A DNA stretch of 64,000 nt. It comes from Actinoplanes sichuanensis. Its GTDB lineage: Bacteria; Actinomycetota; Actinomycetes; Mycobacteriales; Micromonosporaceae. Numbering within the stretch: position 1 is the first letter of the stretch; each line of letters opens with the position of its first letter. Shown here piece after piece: positions 51,491 through 58,665 of the stretch. The stretch spans positions 5,580,001 to 5,644,000 of the forward strand of contig NZ_AP028461.1 in assembly GCF_033097365.1 (NCBI RefSeq), read 5' to 3'. The notes beneath the pieces were generated by a model. That model was not told where the DNA came from. It ran no database searches and was given only the letters and a program-made list of their open reading frames with translations. The position numbers and the translations under genes are program-made.

Positions 51491-52275
51491 GGCGCGGTCA
51501 GCCAGCGGTCGCGCAGCCCGGCCAGGATGGCGACCGAGACGATCAGCAGGATCAGGCTGAGCACGACCGCTCCCTCCAGGTCACCGCTCTCCATCGTCTG
51601 GTAGACCGCGAGCGGCATCGTCTGGGTGATGCCCGGATAGTTTCCCGCGAACGTGATCGTCGCCCCGAACTCCCCCAACGCCCGCGCCCAGCACAGCACC
51701 GCACCGGCCGCGATCCCGGGCGCCACCAGCGGCAACGTCACATGGGTGAAGGTCGTCCAGCGGGTCGACCCGAGGGTGGCGGCGGCCTCCTCGTATCTGC
51801 TGTCGGCGCCGCGCAGCGCCCCCTCGACCGCGATCACCAGGAACGGCAGCGCCACGAACGACTCGGCGATCACCACCCCGGTCGTGGTGAACGGCAGCGT
51901 GATCCCGAACGTCGAGTCCAGCCACTGCCCGACCAGGCCGCGCCGGCCCAGCGCCAGCAGCAGCGCGATGCCCCCGACCACGGGCGGCAGCACCAGCGGC
52001 ACGGTGATCAGCGCCCGGACCAGACGCCGCCCCGGAAACGTCACCCGGGCCAGCATCCACGCCAACGGCACCCCCAACACCAGACACAGCACCGTCGCCA
52101 TCGTCGAGGTGAGCAGCGACAACTTCAGCGCCTCGACCACCTGCGGCTCGGCCAGCCGAGCCGGCAGGGTCGACCACGGCGTGCGCGCCAGCAACCCCAC
52201 CAACGGCAGGATCAGGAACAACAGACCCAAAACCGCAGGCACCAGCAGGGGTACGGGTACACGTGCCGTCTTCAT
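51487..52275 (-). CDS. modB: molybdate ABC transporter permease ModB
   Basis: 262 residues with five to six helices and the permease EAA loop (EEAAATLGSTRWTTFTHVTLPLVAPGIAAGAVLCWARALGEFG), typical of ModB/CysTW-type subunits. ATG 52275 starts 5 bp after the modA stop; the longer open frame upstream is antisense-frame read-through of modA and is not coding. It forms the channel for molybdate. Confidence 0.9.
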   Translation of the reverse strand: MKTARVPVPLLVPAVLGLLFLILPLVGLLARTPWSTLPARLAEPQVVEALKLSLLTSTMATVLCLVLGVPLAWMLARVTFPGRRLVRALITVPLVLPPVVGGIALLLALGRRGLVGQWLDSTFGITLPFTTTGVVIAESFVALPFLVIAVEGALRGADSRYEEAAATLGSTRWTTFTHVTLPLVAPGIAAGAVLCWARALGEFGATITFAGNYPGITQTMPLAVYQTMESGDLEGAVVLSLILLIVSVAILAGLRDRWLTAP

Positions 52276-52280
52276 GGTGA

Positions 52281-53057
52281 TCAGGGTGCCTGGAACCCGG
52301 CCTCGGTGAGGACCCGGCCGGCTTCGGCGGACAGCACGTACCGGATGAACGCCTGCGCCCCGGCCGCGTTCTTCGCGTCCTTCAGAGCCACGATCGGGTA
52401 GTCGTTGATCGCCTTGGCCGACTCGGGGAACTCGACCGCGTCGACGTCGGCCGCGGCCGCCCTGGCATCGGTCCGGTAGACCAGTGCCGCGTCCACCTCG
52501 CCCAGTTTCACCTTGGACAGCGCCGCTTTCACGTCCTGCTCCAACGTCACCGGGGTGACCTTGACGCCGGCCGCCTCGATCGCCGTCTTCGCGGCCGCAC
52601 CGCACGGCACGGCCTCGGCGCAGAGCGCGACCTTGAGGTCCGGCCTGGTGAGGTCGGCCGGCCCGGCGATCCCTTTCGGGTTGCCCTTGGCGACCGCGAT
52701 GACCAGCTGGTTCTTCACGAATGTGGTGGGCGTGCCCTCGCTGTTGCCGGCGTCGACGACGACCTTCAGGTTCTTCGGGGAGGCCGAGGCGAACACGTCC
52801 GCCGGGGCGCCCTCGTTGATCTGGGTGGCCAGGGCCGAACTGCCGGCGAAGTTGAACACCACGGTGGTGCCCGGGTGGGCGGTCTCGAACTGTTTGCCGA
52901 TGGTGGTGAACGACTCGGTCAGCGACGCCGCCGCGAAGACGTTCACCGAGCCGGTCACCGCGCTGCCGGAGCTCGTCGTGCCCGGCTCGTCGGTGCCGCT
53001 GTCGCCGCATCCGGCGAGCGCGATCAGGGCCGCCAGGCCGATGGCCACGATCCTCAA
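52281..53057 (-). CDS. modA: molybdate-binding lipoprotein ModA
   Basis: 258 residues. A lipoprotein signal ends LIALAGCGDSG with the lipobox Cys near 17. The mature part is a periplasmic-binding fold with VFAAASLTESF, NFAGSSALATQINEGAPADVFASAS and LVIAVAKGNP, the usual ModA anion-binding strands (Ser in AASL and GSS). It captures molybdate or tungstate outside the membrane. The start overlaps the regulator stop by 4 bp. Confidence 0.92.
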   Translation of the reverse strand: MRIVAIGLAALIALAGCGDSGTDEPGTTSSGSAVTGSVNVFAAASLTESFTTIGKQFETAHPGTTVVFNFAGSSALATQINEGAPADVFASASPKNLKVVVDAGNSEGTPTTFVKNQLVIAVAKGNPKGIAGPADLTRPDLKVALCAEAVPCGAAAKTAIEAAGVKVTPVTLEQDVKAALSKVKLGEVDAALVYRTDARAAAADVDAVEFPESAKAINDYPIVALKDAKNAAGAQAFIRYVLSAEAGRVLTEAGFQAP

Positions 53058-53476
53058 CTGGGCCTCCCCTTGTGGGCCACCGTCGGGTGCGAACGCTCCA
53101 CCACGACAGTGGTCGATTTGATCACTGCCACGGCGACCGAGCCGACCTGCAGGTCCAGCTCGTCGACGGCTTCCCGGCTCATCAGCGACACCAGCCGGAA
53201 CGGCCCGGCCTGAATGTCCACCTGAGCCATGACGGTGTCCTTGACGACCGCGGTGACGATCCCCCGGAGCCGGTTGCGGGCCGACGACTCGTCGGCCCGA
53301 TCGTCCGGATCGTTGCCCTTGGCCCGGACGAACCCGGCCAGCTCCACCCCGTCGATCACCCGATGACCGGCCTCGTCACGTCCCGCGGGCAGCCGACCGG
53401 CGTCGATCCACCGGCGCACGGTATCCGCGCTGACCCCGAGCAGCTCTGCCGCCTCACCGATCCGAAACTCCGTCAC
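53054..53476 (-). CDS. HTH-TOBE (Mop) molybdate-responsive regulator
   Basis: 140 residues: an excisionase/MerR-like HTH (FRIGEAAELLGVSADTVRRWIDAGRLPAGRDEAGHRVIDG, residues 4-43) and one Mop/TOBE domain (SARNRLRGIVTAVVKDTVMAQVDIQAGPFRLVSLMSREAVDELDL). This architecture binds oxyanion and is common at the head of actinobacterial mod operons. It probably senses molybdate and represses the operon it heads. GTG 53476 is set by TAGAGT 7 nt upstream. Confidence 0.88.
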   Translation of the reverse strand: MTEFRIGEAAELLGVSADTVRRWIDAGRLPAGRDEAGHRVIDGVELAGFVRAKGNDPDDRADESSARNRLRGIVTAVVKDTVMAQVDIQAGPFRLVSLMSREAVDELDLQVGSVAVAVIKSTTVVVERSHPTVAHKGRPS

Positions 53477-53483
53477 GGACGGC

Positions 53484-53489
53484 ACTCTA
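53484..53489 (-). promoter_or_regulatory. -10 element, leaderless start of mod operon
   Basis: On the minus strand TAGAGT ends 7 nt before GTG 53476 with no ribosome site, so the mod operon mRNA probably begins at the regulator's start codon. Confidence 0.5.
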
Positions 53490-53576
53490 TCGGTTTCGCA
53501 CTTGCAACCATAGGCGGCCTTGATCACTGGCAGATTCGGCCCTCACCGCATCTCTATCATCGCACCTGCGAGGTGG

Positions 53577-55052
53577 CTATCGAGCCGGGGCAGGCTGCGG
53601 GAGGGCCGCCACCAGGCGTTCGATCTGGGATCTGATCTCCGGAACGGCGGTGGACTCCCAGGAGCGGCCGCGCCGAAGCGGACCGACCAACCACAGGCCG
53701 GTGCGGATCCGGCCGTCCGGGTCGGACTCCAGGCCCAGGCCGTGCGGACCGGTTTCGACCAGGCCCGCGGCGAGCAGGTCGGAGAGCAGCGGTCCGGCCG
53801 AGGACGGCAGCGGGGCCGGGCCGGTGCAGGAGATCACGGCGGCGTAGCGGCGCGGTGCCTCGCCCTCGATGTGAACCAGGAGGCCGCCGCGCGGGTCCGG
53901 TTCGATCGAGAGCAGGCGACCGGAGCGGATCCGCAGGGTGCCCTGTTCGCGGAGGCGGGTGATCCGGGCGGCGATCGGCGGGGCCATCCGGTGCCGGTGC
54001 ACCTCCCAGTACCGCTGGACGTGCCGCAGGAACCGCTCCTGAGCGTCCGGATTCAGGCCGTTCCACAACCGGTCGGCGTGGTGCCTGACGTACTCGACGA
54101 CCGCGGTCCAATCGGCGCCTTCGGCGACGGCGGCCCGGACGCGGCGCAACAGTGGGCCGAGCTCGGCTGCCTCCGGCAGCGCGAGATCGACGGCGGGCGC
54201 GGGTCGCTGCGGGTGGGTCCGCGGCAGCAGTCCGCGGCGAGAAAGAGCCTCCAGCTGTACGCCGCGCACCTGCTCGTTGATCGTCAGCGCCACGTCGATC
54301 GCGGTCAGCCCGGTGCCGAGCAGCAGCACCGACGCCGGACGGCCCGTACCCGGCGTGGCGTCGGACGTCGCCTCGGAGACGGCATCGGCGACGATCCCGG
54401 CCGAGACAGCGCCGGTGCCGCTCGGGACGGCGGCGGCCCCGGCCGAAGCGGCGGCCAGGGCCCGGGTCAGGGCGCCGGGGATCCATGGGTCGGCTACGAA
54501 GGCGGGGCTTCGGCGGGCGGTTGCCGAGACCGCGGACGGCGGGCTGGGCGGCGGGTTGCCGAGAGCGAGGATCACCTGGTCGGCGTGGATCCGGCAACCG
54601 TTGGCGTCGGTGATGGTGTAACCGGAGTGCTCTGGCCGTACCTCCACTGCGGTTGATCGGTGATGGACGAGCCGGGAGCCGGCCGCGGACGCCGCGGCAG
54701 CGAGATGGTCGGAGAGGTAGTCGCCGTACCAGGCACGCGGGAGGAAGGTCGCCGCGTCGGCCGGAAGGCCGCGGGTCCGGCACCAGCGCAGCAGGTGCTT
54801 GGGGTCGGCCGGATCGGCGGACATCGTGGCGACGCGGGAGTTGAGGAGGTGCCAGGGTTCGGCGGCGCCGTAGGCGACACCCCGGCCGGGACGCTCCTCA
54901 GGTGAAATCAGAACTGTCCGCCATGCGGGATTTCGCGTGATCGCCGCCGCGGCGAGAGCCCCACTGAACCCACCGCCGATGATCGCGACGGTATTCCGAT
55001 GCCGTCCGGTTGCTGCGGCCGTGACCGTATTGCGGGCAACGACACTGGTCAT
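53577..55052 (-). CDS. FAD/NAD(P)-binding protein
   Basis: 491 residues. An N-terminal FAD motif VAIIGGGFSGALAAAAI (about 20-36) is followed by GVAYGAAEPWHLLNSRVATMSADP, QVILALGNPPP, an inserted Ala/Ser-rich stretch, a second dinucleotide motif SVLLLGTGLTAIDVAL and GLWLVGPLRRGRSWESTAVPEIR near the end. This is the family often annotated as FAD/NAD(P)-binding or FAD-dependent urate hydroxylase-like; the reaction is unknown. ATG 55052 overlaps the stop of a polycysteine leader ORF, which suggests control by cysteine or sulfur supply. Confidence 0.85.
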   Translation of the reverse strand: MTSVVARNTVTAAATGRHRNTVAIIGGGFSGALAAAAITRNPAWRTVLISPEERPGRGVAYGAAEPWHLLNSRVATMSADPADPKHLLRWCRTRGLPADAATFLPRAWYGDYLSDHLAAAASAAGSRLVHHRSTAVEVRPEHSGYTITDANGCRIHADQVILALGNPPPSPPSAVSATARRSPAFVADPWIPGALTRALAAASAGAAAVPSGTGAVSAGIVADAVSEATSDATPGTGRPASVLLLGTGLTAIDVALTINEQVRGVQLEALSRRGLLPRTHPQRPAPAVDLALPEAAELGPLLRRVRAAVAEGADWTAVVEYVRHHADRLWNGLNPDAQERFLRHVQRYWEVHRHRMAPPIAARITRLREQGTLRIRSGRLLSIEPDPRGGLLVHIEGEAPRRYAAVISCTGPAPLPSSAGPLLSDLLAAGLVETGPHGLGLESDPDGRIRTGLWLVGPLRRGRSWESTAVPEIRSQIERLVAALPQPAPAR

Positions 55053-55099
55053 CGCGCTGCCACCTCGATCGCCGGCCGCTCGGTACAGCAACAGTGCAT
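55049..55099 (-). CDS. polycysteine leader peptide (uORF)
   Basis: AGGAGG stands 5 nt before ATG 55099. The frame encodes MHCCCTERPAIEVAAR and stops in an ATGA overlap with the FAD/NAD(P) gene start. Three Cys codons in a row directly after the start are typical of actinobacterial cysteine-responsive uORFs, in which slow translation at low Cys alters expression of the downstream gene. The main gene has no separate ribosome site of its own. Confidence 0.75.
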   Translation of the reverse strand: MHCCCTERPAIEVAAR

Positions 55100-55152
55100 T
55101 GGTTCCTCCTGCGGTTCGCTCCCGCCCCAAGCAAACCACATAACCCGTCGGC

Positions 55153-55158
55153 TTTATA
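55153..55158 (-). promoter_or_regulatory. -10 element for leader/FAD operon
   Basis: On the minus strand TATAAA lies about 55 nt upstream of the leader ATG in an AT-rich stretch. No good -35 box at usual spacing is seen; TTAACA lies too far upstream at 22 nt. Confidence 0.4.
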
Positions 55159-55310
55159 GGCTATCTGGAGCGAATTCAGTTGTTAACATTTACGGCCTTC
55201 CCTGTCCAGTCCAACGTGGATATGGTGATCACCGCCTTTGGCACTACGGGGGGTAACCGAAGCGCAACAAACTGATACCCCCTTCCCTCATTCCGGAAGG
55301 ACATTTCGTC

Positions 55311-55952
55311 TTGTCTGAGACTCCGTTGTGGCTGCAGGGCCGGTCGGCCGTCATCGAAGCCGCTGACCCGTCGGAATTCCGGCACGGCACGCCCGACTAC
55401 CACCTGTCACACACGGTCATGCCCGGGCAGCGCACCACCGACCACGCGCCCGGTTCCCTGGAGGCGATCGTCGAGTCGATCGTGCAGGTCTTCGAGATGG
55501 AGGTCTCGCACAAGCACGACCCGGCGACCTGGGTCTCGATGGTCTCCGAGAAGTTCCGCACCAACATCAACGGTGGCGGCTGGGCCTCCGCGCAGGACAT
55601 CGCCGACCAGGGCAGCTACAACGTGCTCATCGGTGACAGCCCGTTCTACCGGGTCGGCAAGGAGTCGTTCGACAGCCAGCACGACATCTTCCACGGGGCG
55701 TTCCCGGGCGGCTTCTACTGGGAGGTCCTCCAGGTTCTCAGCCCGCCGCCGGTGGTCGCCTTCAAGTGGCGGCACTGGGGCGCCTTCGAAGGCGAGTACC
55801 ACGGCTTCCAGCCGAACGGTAAGACCATCGAGATGTTCGGCATGAGCGTCGCCAAGGTCGACGACGACCTGAAACTCCTCGAGGTCGAGCACTACTACGA
55901 CCCGAACGCGTTCCTCGGCTCGCTCACCGGCGGCTGCCCGGTCGCGCACTGA
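55311..55952 (+). CDS. SnoaL-like polyketide-cyclase-fold protein
   Basis: 213 residues. An N-terminal tail precedes an NTF2/SnoaL-type alpha+beta barrel: LEAIVESIVQVFEMEVSHKHDPATWVSMV, FYWEVLQVLSPPPVVAFKWRHWGAFEGEYHGFQPNGKTIEMFGMSVAKVDD and LEVEHYYDPNAFLGSL. Such proteins are cyclases, isomerases or ligand binders; the reaction is unknown. TTG 55311 follows GGAAGGA. It is divergent from the FAD/NAD(P) operon with a shared 211-bp regulatory region. Confidence 0.75.
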   Translation: MSETPLWLQGRSAVIEAADPSEFRHGTPDYHLSHTVMPGQRTTDHAPGSLEAIVESIVQVFEMEVSHKHDPATWVSMVSEKFRTNINGGGWASAQDIADQGSYNVLIGDSPFYRVGKESFDSQHDIFHGAFPGGFYWEVLQVLSPPPVVAFKWRHWGAFEGEYHGFQPNGKTIEMFGMSVAKVDDDLKLLEVEHYYDPNAFLGSLTGGCPVAH

Positions 55953-55961
55953 CGTCCCGTT

Positions 55962-55989
55962 CCCGGGCCGGCCTCCCCGCCGGCCCGGG
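55962..55989 (+). terminator. hairpin terminator after SnoaL-like gene
   Basis: A perfect 11-bp stem, cccgggccggc (55962-55972) with gccggcccggg (55979-55989), is followed by ccgtttcatt. It is one of the few hairpins here with a short T run. Confidence 0.75.
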
Positions 55990-56011
55990 CCGTTTCATTG
56001 ACCGGCCCGGT

Positions 56012-56017
56012 TACCGT
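56012..56017 (+). promoter_or_regulatory. -10 element, leaderless start of small membrane protein
   Basis: TACCGT lies 7 nt before ATG 56025, with no ribosome site. Confidence 0.45.
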
Positions 56018-56024
56018 CCGAAGA

Positions 56025-56255
56025 ATGACCGGCTACCTCATCGGCGGGATCGGCGCGGCACTCCTGGTCATCCTGCTCGTCACCACCCTCCTGGTCCGGC
56101 GCACCCGGGCGAACCGTCACCCCGCGGACCGCGACGAACTGCTGCGTCGCGCCCGCCAGGCCTCCGGCCAGATCACCCGCGACAACAAGCGCCTGCAGAA
56201 GGGCTCCCTACGAGGCGGCGGCCTCGGCGGAGGCTCCTCCTCCCCCACCGACTGA
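56025..56255 (+). CDS. small membrane protein, 76 aa
   Basis: One N-terminal helix (YLIGGIGAALLVILLVTTLLV) is followed by a basic, Arg/Lys-rich segment and a Gly/Ser tail (GGGLGGGSSSPTD). It is probably anchored with its tail in the cytoplasm. Function unknown. The 56256-56438 gap beyond it shows no further gene. Confidence 0.65.
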   Translation: MTGYLIGGIGAALLVILLVTTLLVRRTRANRHPADRDELLRRARQASGQITRDNKRLQKGSLRGGGLGGGSSSPTD

Positions 56256-56438
56256 GGCGTATTCCATGAGGCGGTCAGCGCCACCAAATCGCGCGAGGGT
56301 GCGTTCCCTGACGGCGCGGTCGCTCGACGGCACGGTGCGTGATGCATCTGTAGGCAACCTGGAGGCACGCTTGAGCGCAGCTTGAGGTCGCGGCCGATGG
56401 TTCCCTGAGTCAGCACGAAGACTCGAAGGGAAGTCCTC

Positions 56439-57191
56439 ATGAAGATGTCGCGCCTCGTCGCCGCGCTCGGTGTGGCCCTGGCCGGCACCACCCTGGTCGC
56501 CCCGCAGTCCGCTTACGCCGCAACGGCGTCAGCTCCGGGCGCACTGAAGGGAATCGCGGCCGTTCGGGGAACCCAGGCCCCGAACAATGCCGCCCTGCTG
56601 GGCGAGAAGACGTACGTGCAGTGGCGTTCGCAGGCGGACGCGACCCGTTACCGGGTCTCGGTCGTGGAGGGCACCAAGACGACAGAGTCCGTCGTGCCCG
56701 CGGACGTGGCCGCCGGGCAGATGATGGGCCTCACCATCGCCACCCCGGACAAGTGTGCTTCCTACCGCATCACGGTGACGCCGGAGAACGCGAACGGCGC
56801 CGGCAAGCCGCAGAGCTCCTGGATCGGGTCGCTGATGCCCTCCATGGTCGTCAAGGCGAAGGCGGTCCGCGGCACCGACCCCGCCACCGCGACCTTCTCC
56901 TACGACTGGCCGCAGTGGCGGGGTATGTCCGGCAGCCCCAAGATCGGGATTCGCTGGCCGGACCACATCATGCCGGTGTCGGTCGCGATGACCCCGACGC
57001 TGATCCGGATGGCCGACAACAGAGTCGTCACCTCGACTCCGACCGCCACCTACACCGCGAACGGTCGCAGCTTGAAATACACGGGTCTGGACCCGAAGAG
57101 TGCCTACGTGCTGAAGGTCAGCACCGCCAACGACCGGTGGGGCGGGTGCACGCGCTCGGACGGCAAGATCCTGTTGAAGGCCGGCAAGTAA
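56439..57191 (+). CDS. secreted fibronectin-like domain protein
   Basis: 250 residues: Sec signal (MSRLVAALGVALAGTTLVAPQSAYA, cleavage near 27) then two beta-sandwich segments (YVQWRSQADATRYRVSVVEG ... CASYRITVTPENANGAG; and ATFSYDWPQWRGMSGSPKIGIRWP ... LKYTGLDPKSAYVLKVSTANDRWGGC). They resemble fibronectin III modules. No catalytic motif is seen, so it is probably a surface or binding protein. AAGGGAAG precedes the ATG. Confidence 0.75.
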   Translation: MKMSRLVAALGVALAGTTLVAPQSAYAATASAPGALKGIAAVRGTQAPNNAALLGEKTYVQWRSQADATRYRVSVVEGTKTTESVVPADVAAGQMMGLTIATPDKCASYRITVTPENANGAGKPQSSWIGSLMPSMVVKAKAVRGTDPATATFSYDWPQWRGMSGSPKIGIRWPDHIMPVSVAMTPTLIRMADNRVVTSTPTATYTANGRSLKYTGLDPKSAYVLKVSTANDRWGGCTRSDGKILLKAGK

Positions 57192-57217
57192 CGGCTGTCG
57201 CTCGGACGATGGGCCGG

Positions 57218-57688
57218 CTACCGGGTGGGTAGGGGCAGTGGGGCGGAGGGTTTCGTCACCCCGAAGGCGAAGGTCGTCTGGATCGAGGCCAGGGCCGGGA
57301 TGGTGCGCAGGCGGGTGCGGACGAAGGTCTCGTACGAGGCGAACGAGTCGATCGTCACCTTGAGCAGGTAGTCCTGGTCGCCGGCCAGCAGGTAGGCCTC
57401 GACGATCTCGGGGACCTGGCGGATCTCCGATTCGACACGTTCGACCGCGTCGCGGCCGTGGGTCTCCAGGGTGATCCGGACGAACGCGGTGATCGGCAGG
57501 CCGACCGCCGCCTGGTCGACGACCGCCCGGTAGCCGGCGATCACCCCGGCCTCCTCCAGCAGGCGGACCCGGCGCAGGCACGGTGACGGGGACAGGCCGA
57601 CCCGGTCGGCGAGGTCCTGGTTGCTGATCCGGCCGTCGCGCTGCAATTCGAGCAGAATCCGGCGGTCGATCTCGTCCAAGGCTTTCAC
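57218..57688 (-). CDS. Lrp/AsnC-family transcriptional regulator
   Basis: 156 residues: AsnC-type HTH (LDEIDRRILLELQRDGRISNQDLADRVGLSPSPCLRRVRLLEEAGVI) and a RAM ligand domain (AFVRITLETHGRDAVERVESEIRQVPEIVEAYLLAGDQDYLLKVTIDSF). It should bind an amino acid. It is divergent from the amino-acid exporter-like gene, and a palindrome lies across the gap. GTG 57688 is used. Confidence 0.93.
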   Translation of the reverse strand: MKALDEIDRRILLELQRDGRISNQDLADRVGLSPSPCLRRVRLLEEAGVIAGYRAVVDQAAVGLPITAFVRITLETHGRDAVERVESEIRQVPEIVEAYLLAGDQDYLLKVTIDSFASYETFVRTRLRTIPALASIQTTFAFGVTKPSAPLPLPTR

Positions 57689-57689
57689 G

Positions 57690-57704
57690 TGGCAGATTCT
57701 GCCA
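57690..57704. promoter_or_regulatory. Lrp-box palindrome
   Basis: TGGCAGATTCTGCCA is a perfect 15-bp palindrome 1 nt upstream of the Lrp start. A degenerate second copy (TGGCAATCGTCTGCC, from 57730) sits before the EamA promoter. They are good candidate sites for autoregulation and divergent control. Confidence 0.65.
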
Positions 57705-57771
57705 AAGCCGGGCCGCTGCGAGCACGAATTGGCAATCGTCTGCCCCGACCGAAAGCCTAGCGTTTCAACCC

Positions 57772-58665
57772 ATGGGTAGAGGGCTGATCGCGATGGCGAT
57801 GACCGTCGTGGTGTGGGCGGGATTCGCGCTGAGTGTGCGCGGAATCGGGGCGTCCAGCCTGACCACGATGGACGCGGCGCTGATCCGGTTCACGGTTCCG
57901 CTGCTGATCCTCGCACCGTGGATTCCGCAGACCGTGAGGGCAGTGCGGCGGGAACGGCCGATCGTCCTCATCGGGCTGTTCGTCGGCGCGGGGCTGCCCT
58001 ACTTCCTGGTGGCCGCGGCCGGTGGGCGAATGACCAGCGCGGCCCTGGTCGGCCTGATCATCCCGGGGACCGTCCCGATCTTCGTCACGCTTCTCACGTA
58101 CCGACAGAAGATCAGTCTGCCGCAGCTGGCCGCACTCGGCGGGATCGTCGCGGGTGTCGCCGTCGCGGGCGGCGGGCCGCCCGACGCCGGCACCGCGGTC
58201 CTTCTCCTGGCGGGCTCCATCTGGGCGGTCTACACCCTGTCGCTGGGGGCCGGCGTTCTCGACCCCAGGGGTACGGCCATCGTGCTCTGCCTGCCGTCGT
58301 CCCTGCTGACCGCCCTGCTCATCACGACCGGAACCGTCGATTCGAACCTGGTCCACGCGAACCCGGCCGACCTGACGCTCTACCTGATCGTGCAGGGCGC
58401 GGGTGTCGGCGTGCTGGCCGGGATCTGCTACCCGATCGCGATCAGGCGCCTCGGTAGTCGCACCGCCGCGACGCTGGGCGCGCTGAGCCCGGTGGTGACC
58501 GCGCTCGCCGCCGTCCCGCTGCTGGGCGAACCGCTGACCGGTCTTCCGGCGCTGGCCGTCGTGGTCGCCGGTGTCATCCTCTTCAACCTGCTGAAACGAG
58601 AACCGCATGCTGTCGACGACCGCCCCCGACCCGCTCTGGCAGTTGACGGCGGACTGCGCCGCTGA
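57772..58665 (+). CDS. EamA/DMT-family exporter
   Basis: 297 residues with ten helices in two EamA repeats (first: MAMTVVVWAGFALSVRGIGASSLTTMDAALIRFTVPLLIL; second: IWAVYTLSLGAGVL ... ALSPVVTALAAVPLLGEPLTG). DMT members often export amino acids or metabolites. TAGCGT lies 8 nt before the ATG. Its 3' end overlaps the aminotransferase gene by 59 bp, so they are co-transcribed. Confidence 0.88.
   Translation: MGRGLIAMAMTVVVWAGFALSVRGIGASSLTTMDAALIRFTVPLLILAPWIPQTVRAVRRERPIVLIGLFVGAGLPYFLVAAAGGRMTSAALVGLIIPGTVPIFVTLLTYRQKISLPQLAALGGIVAGVAVAGGGPPDAGTAVLLLAGSIWAVYTLSLGAGVLDPRGTAIVLCLPSSLLTALLITTGTVDSNLVHANPADLTLYLIVQGAGVGVLAGICYPIAIRRLGSRTAATLGALSPVVTALAAVPLLGEPLTGLPALAVVVAGVILFNLLKREPHAVDDRPRPALAVDGGLRR

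Noticed and set aside
51487..53010. 507-residue minus-strand frame fused to ModB
   Set aside because: The N-terminal half is a shifted reading of modA with no family motifs; ModB starts at ATG 52275 with a normal permease N terminus.
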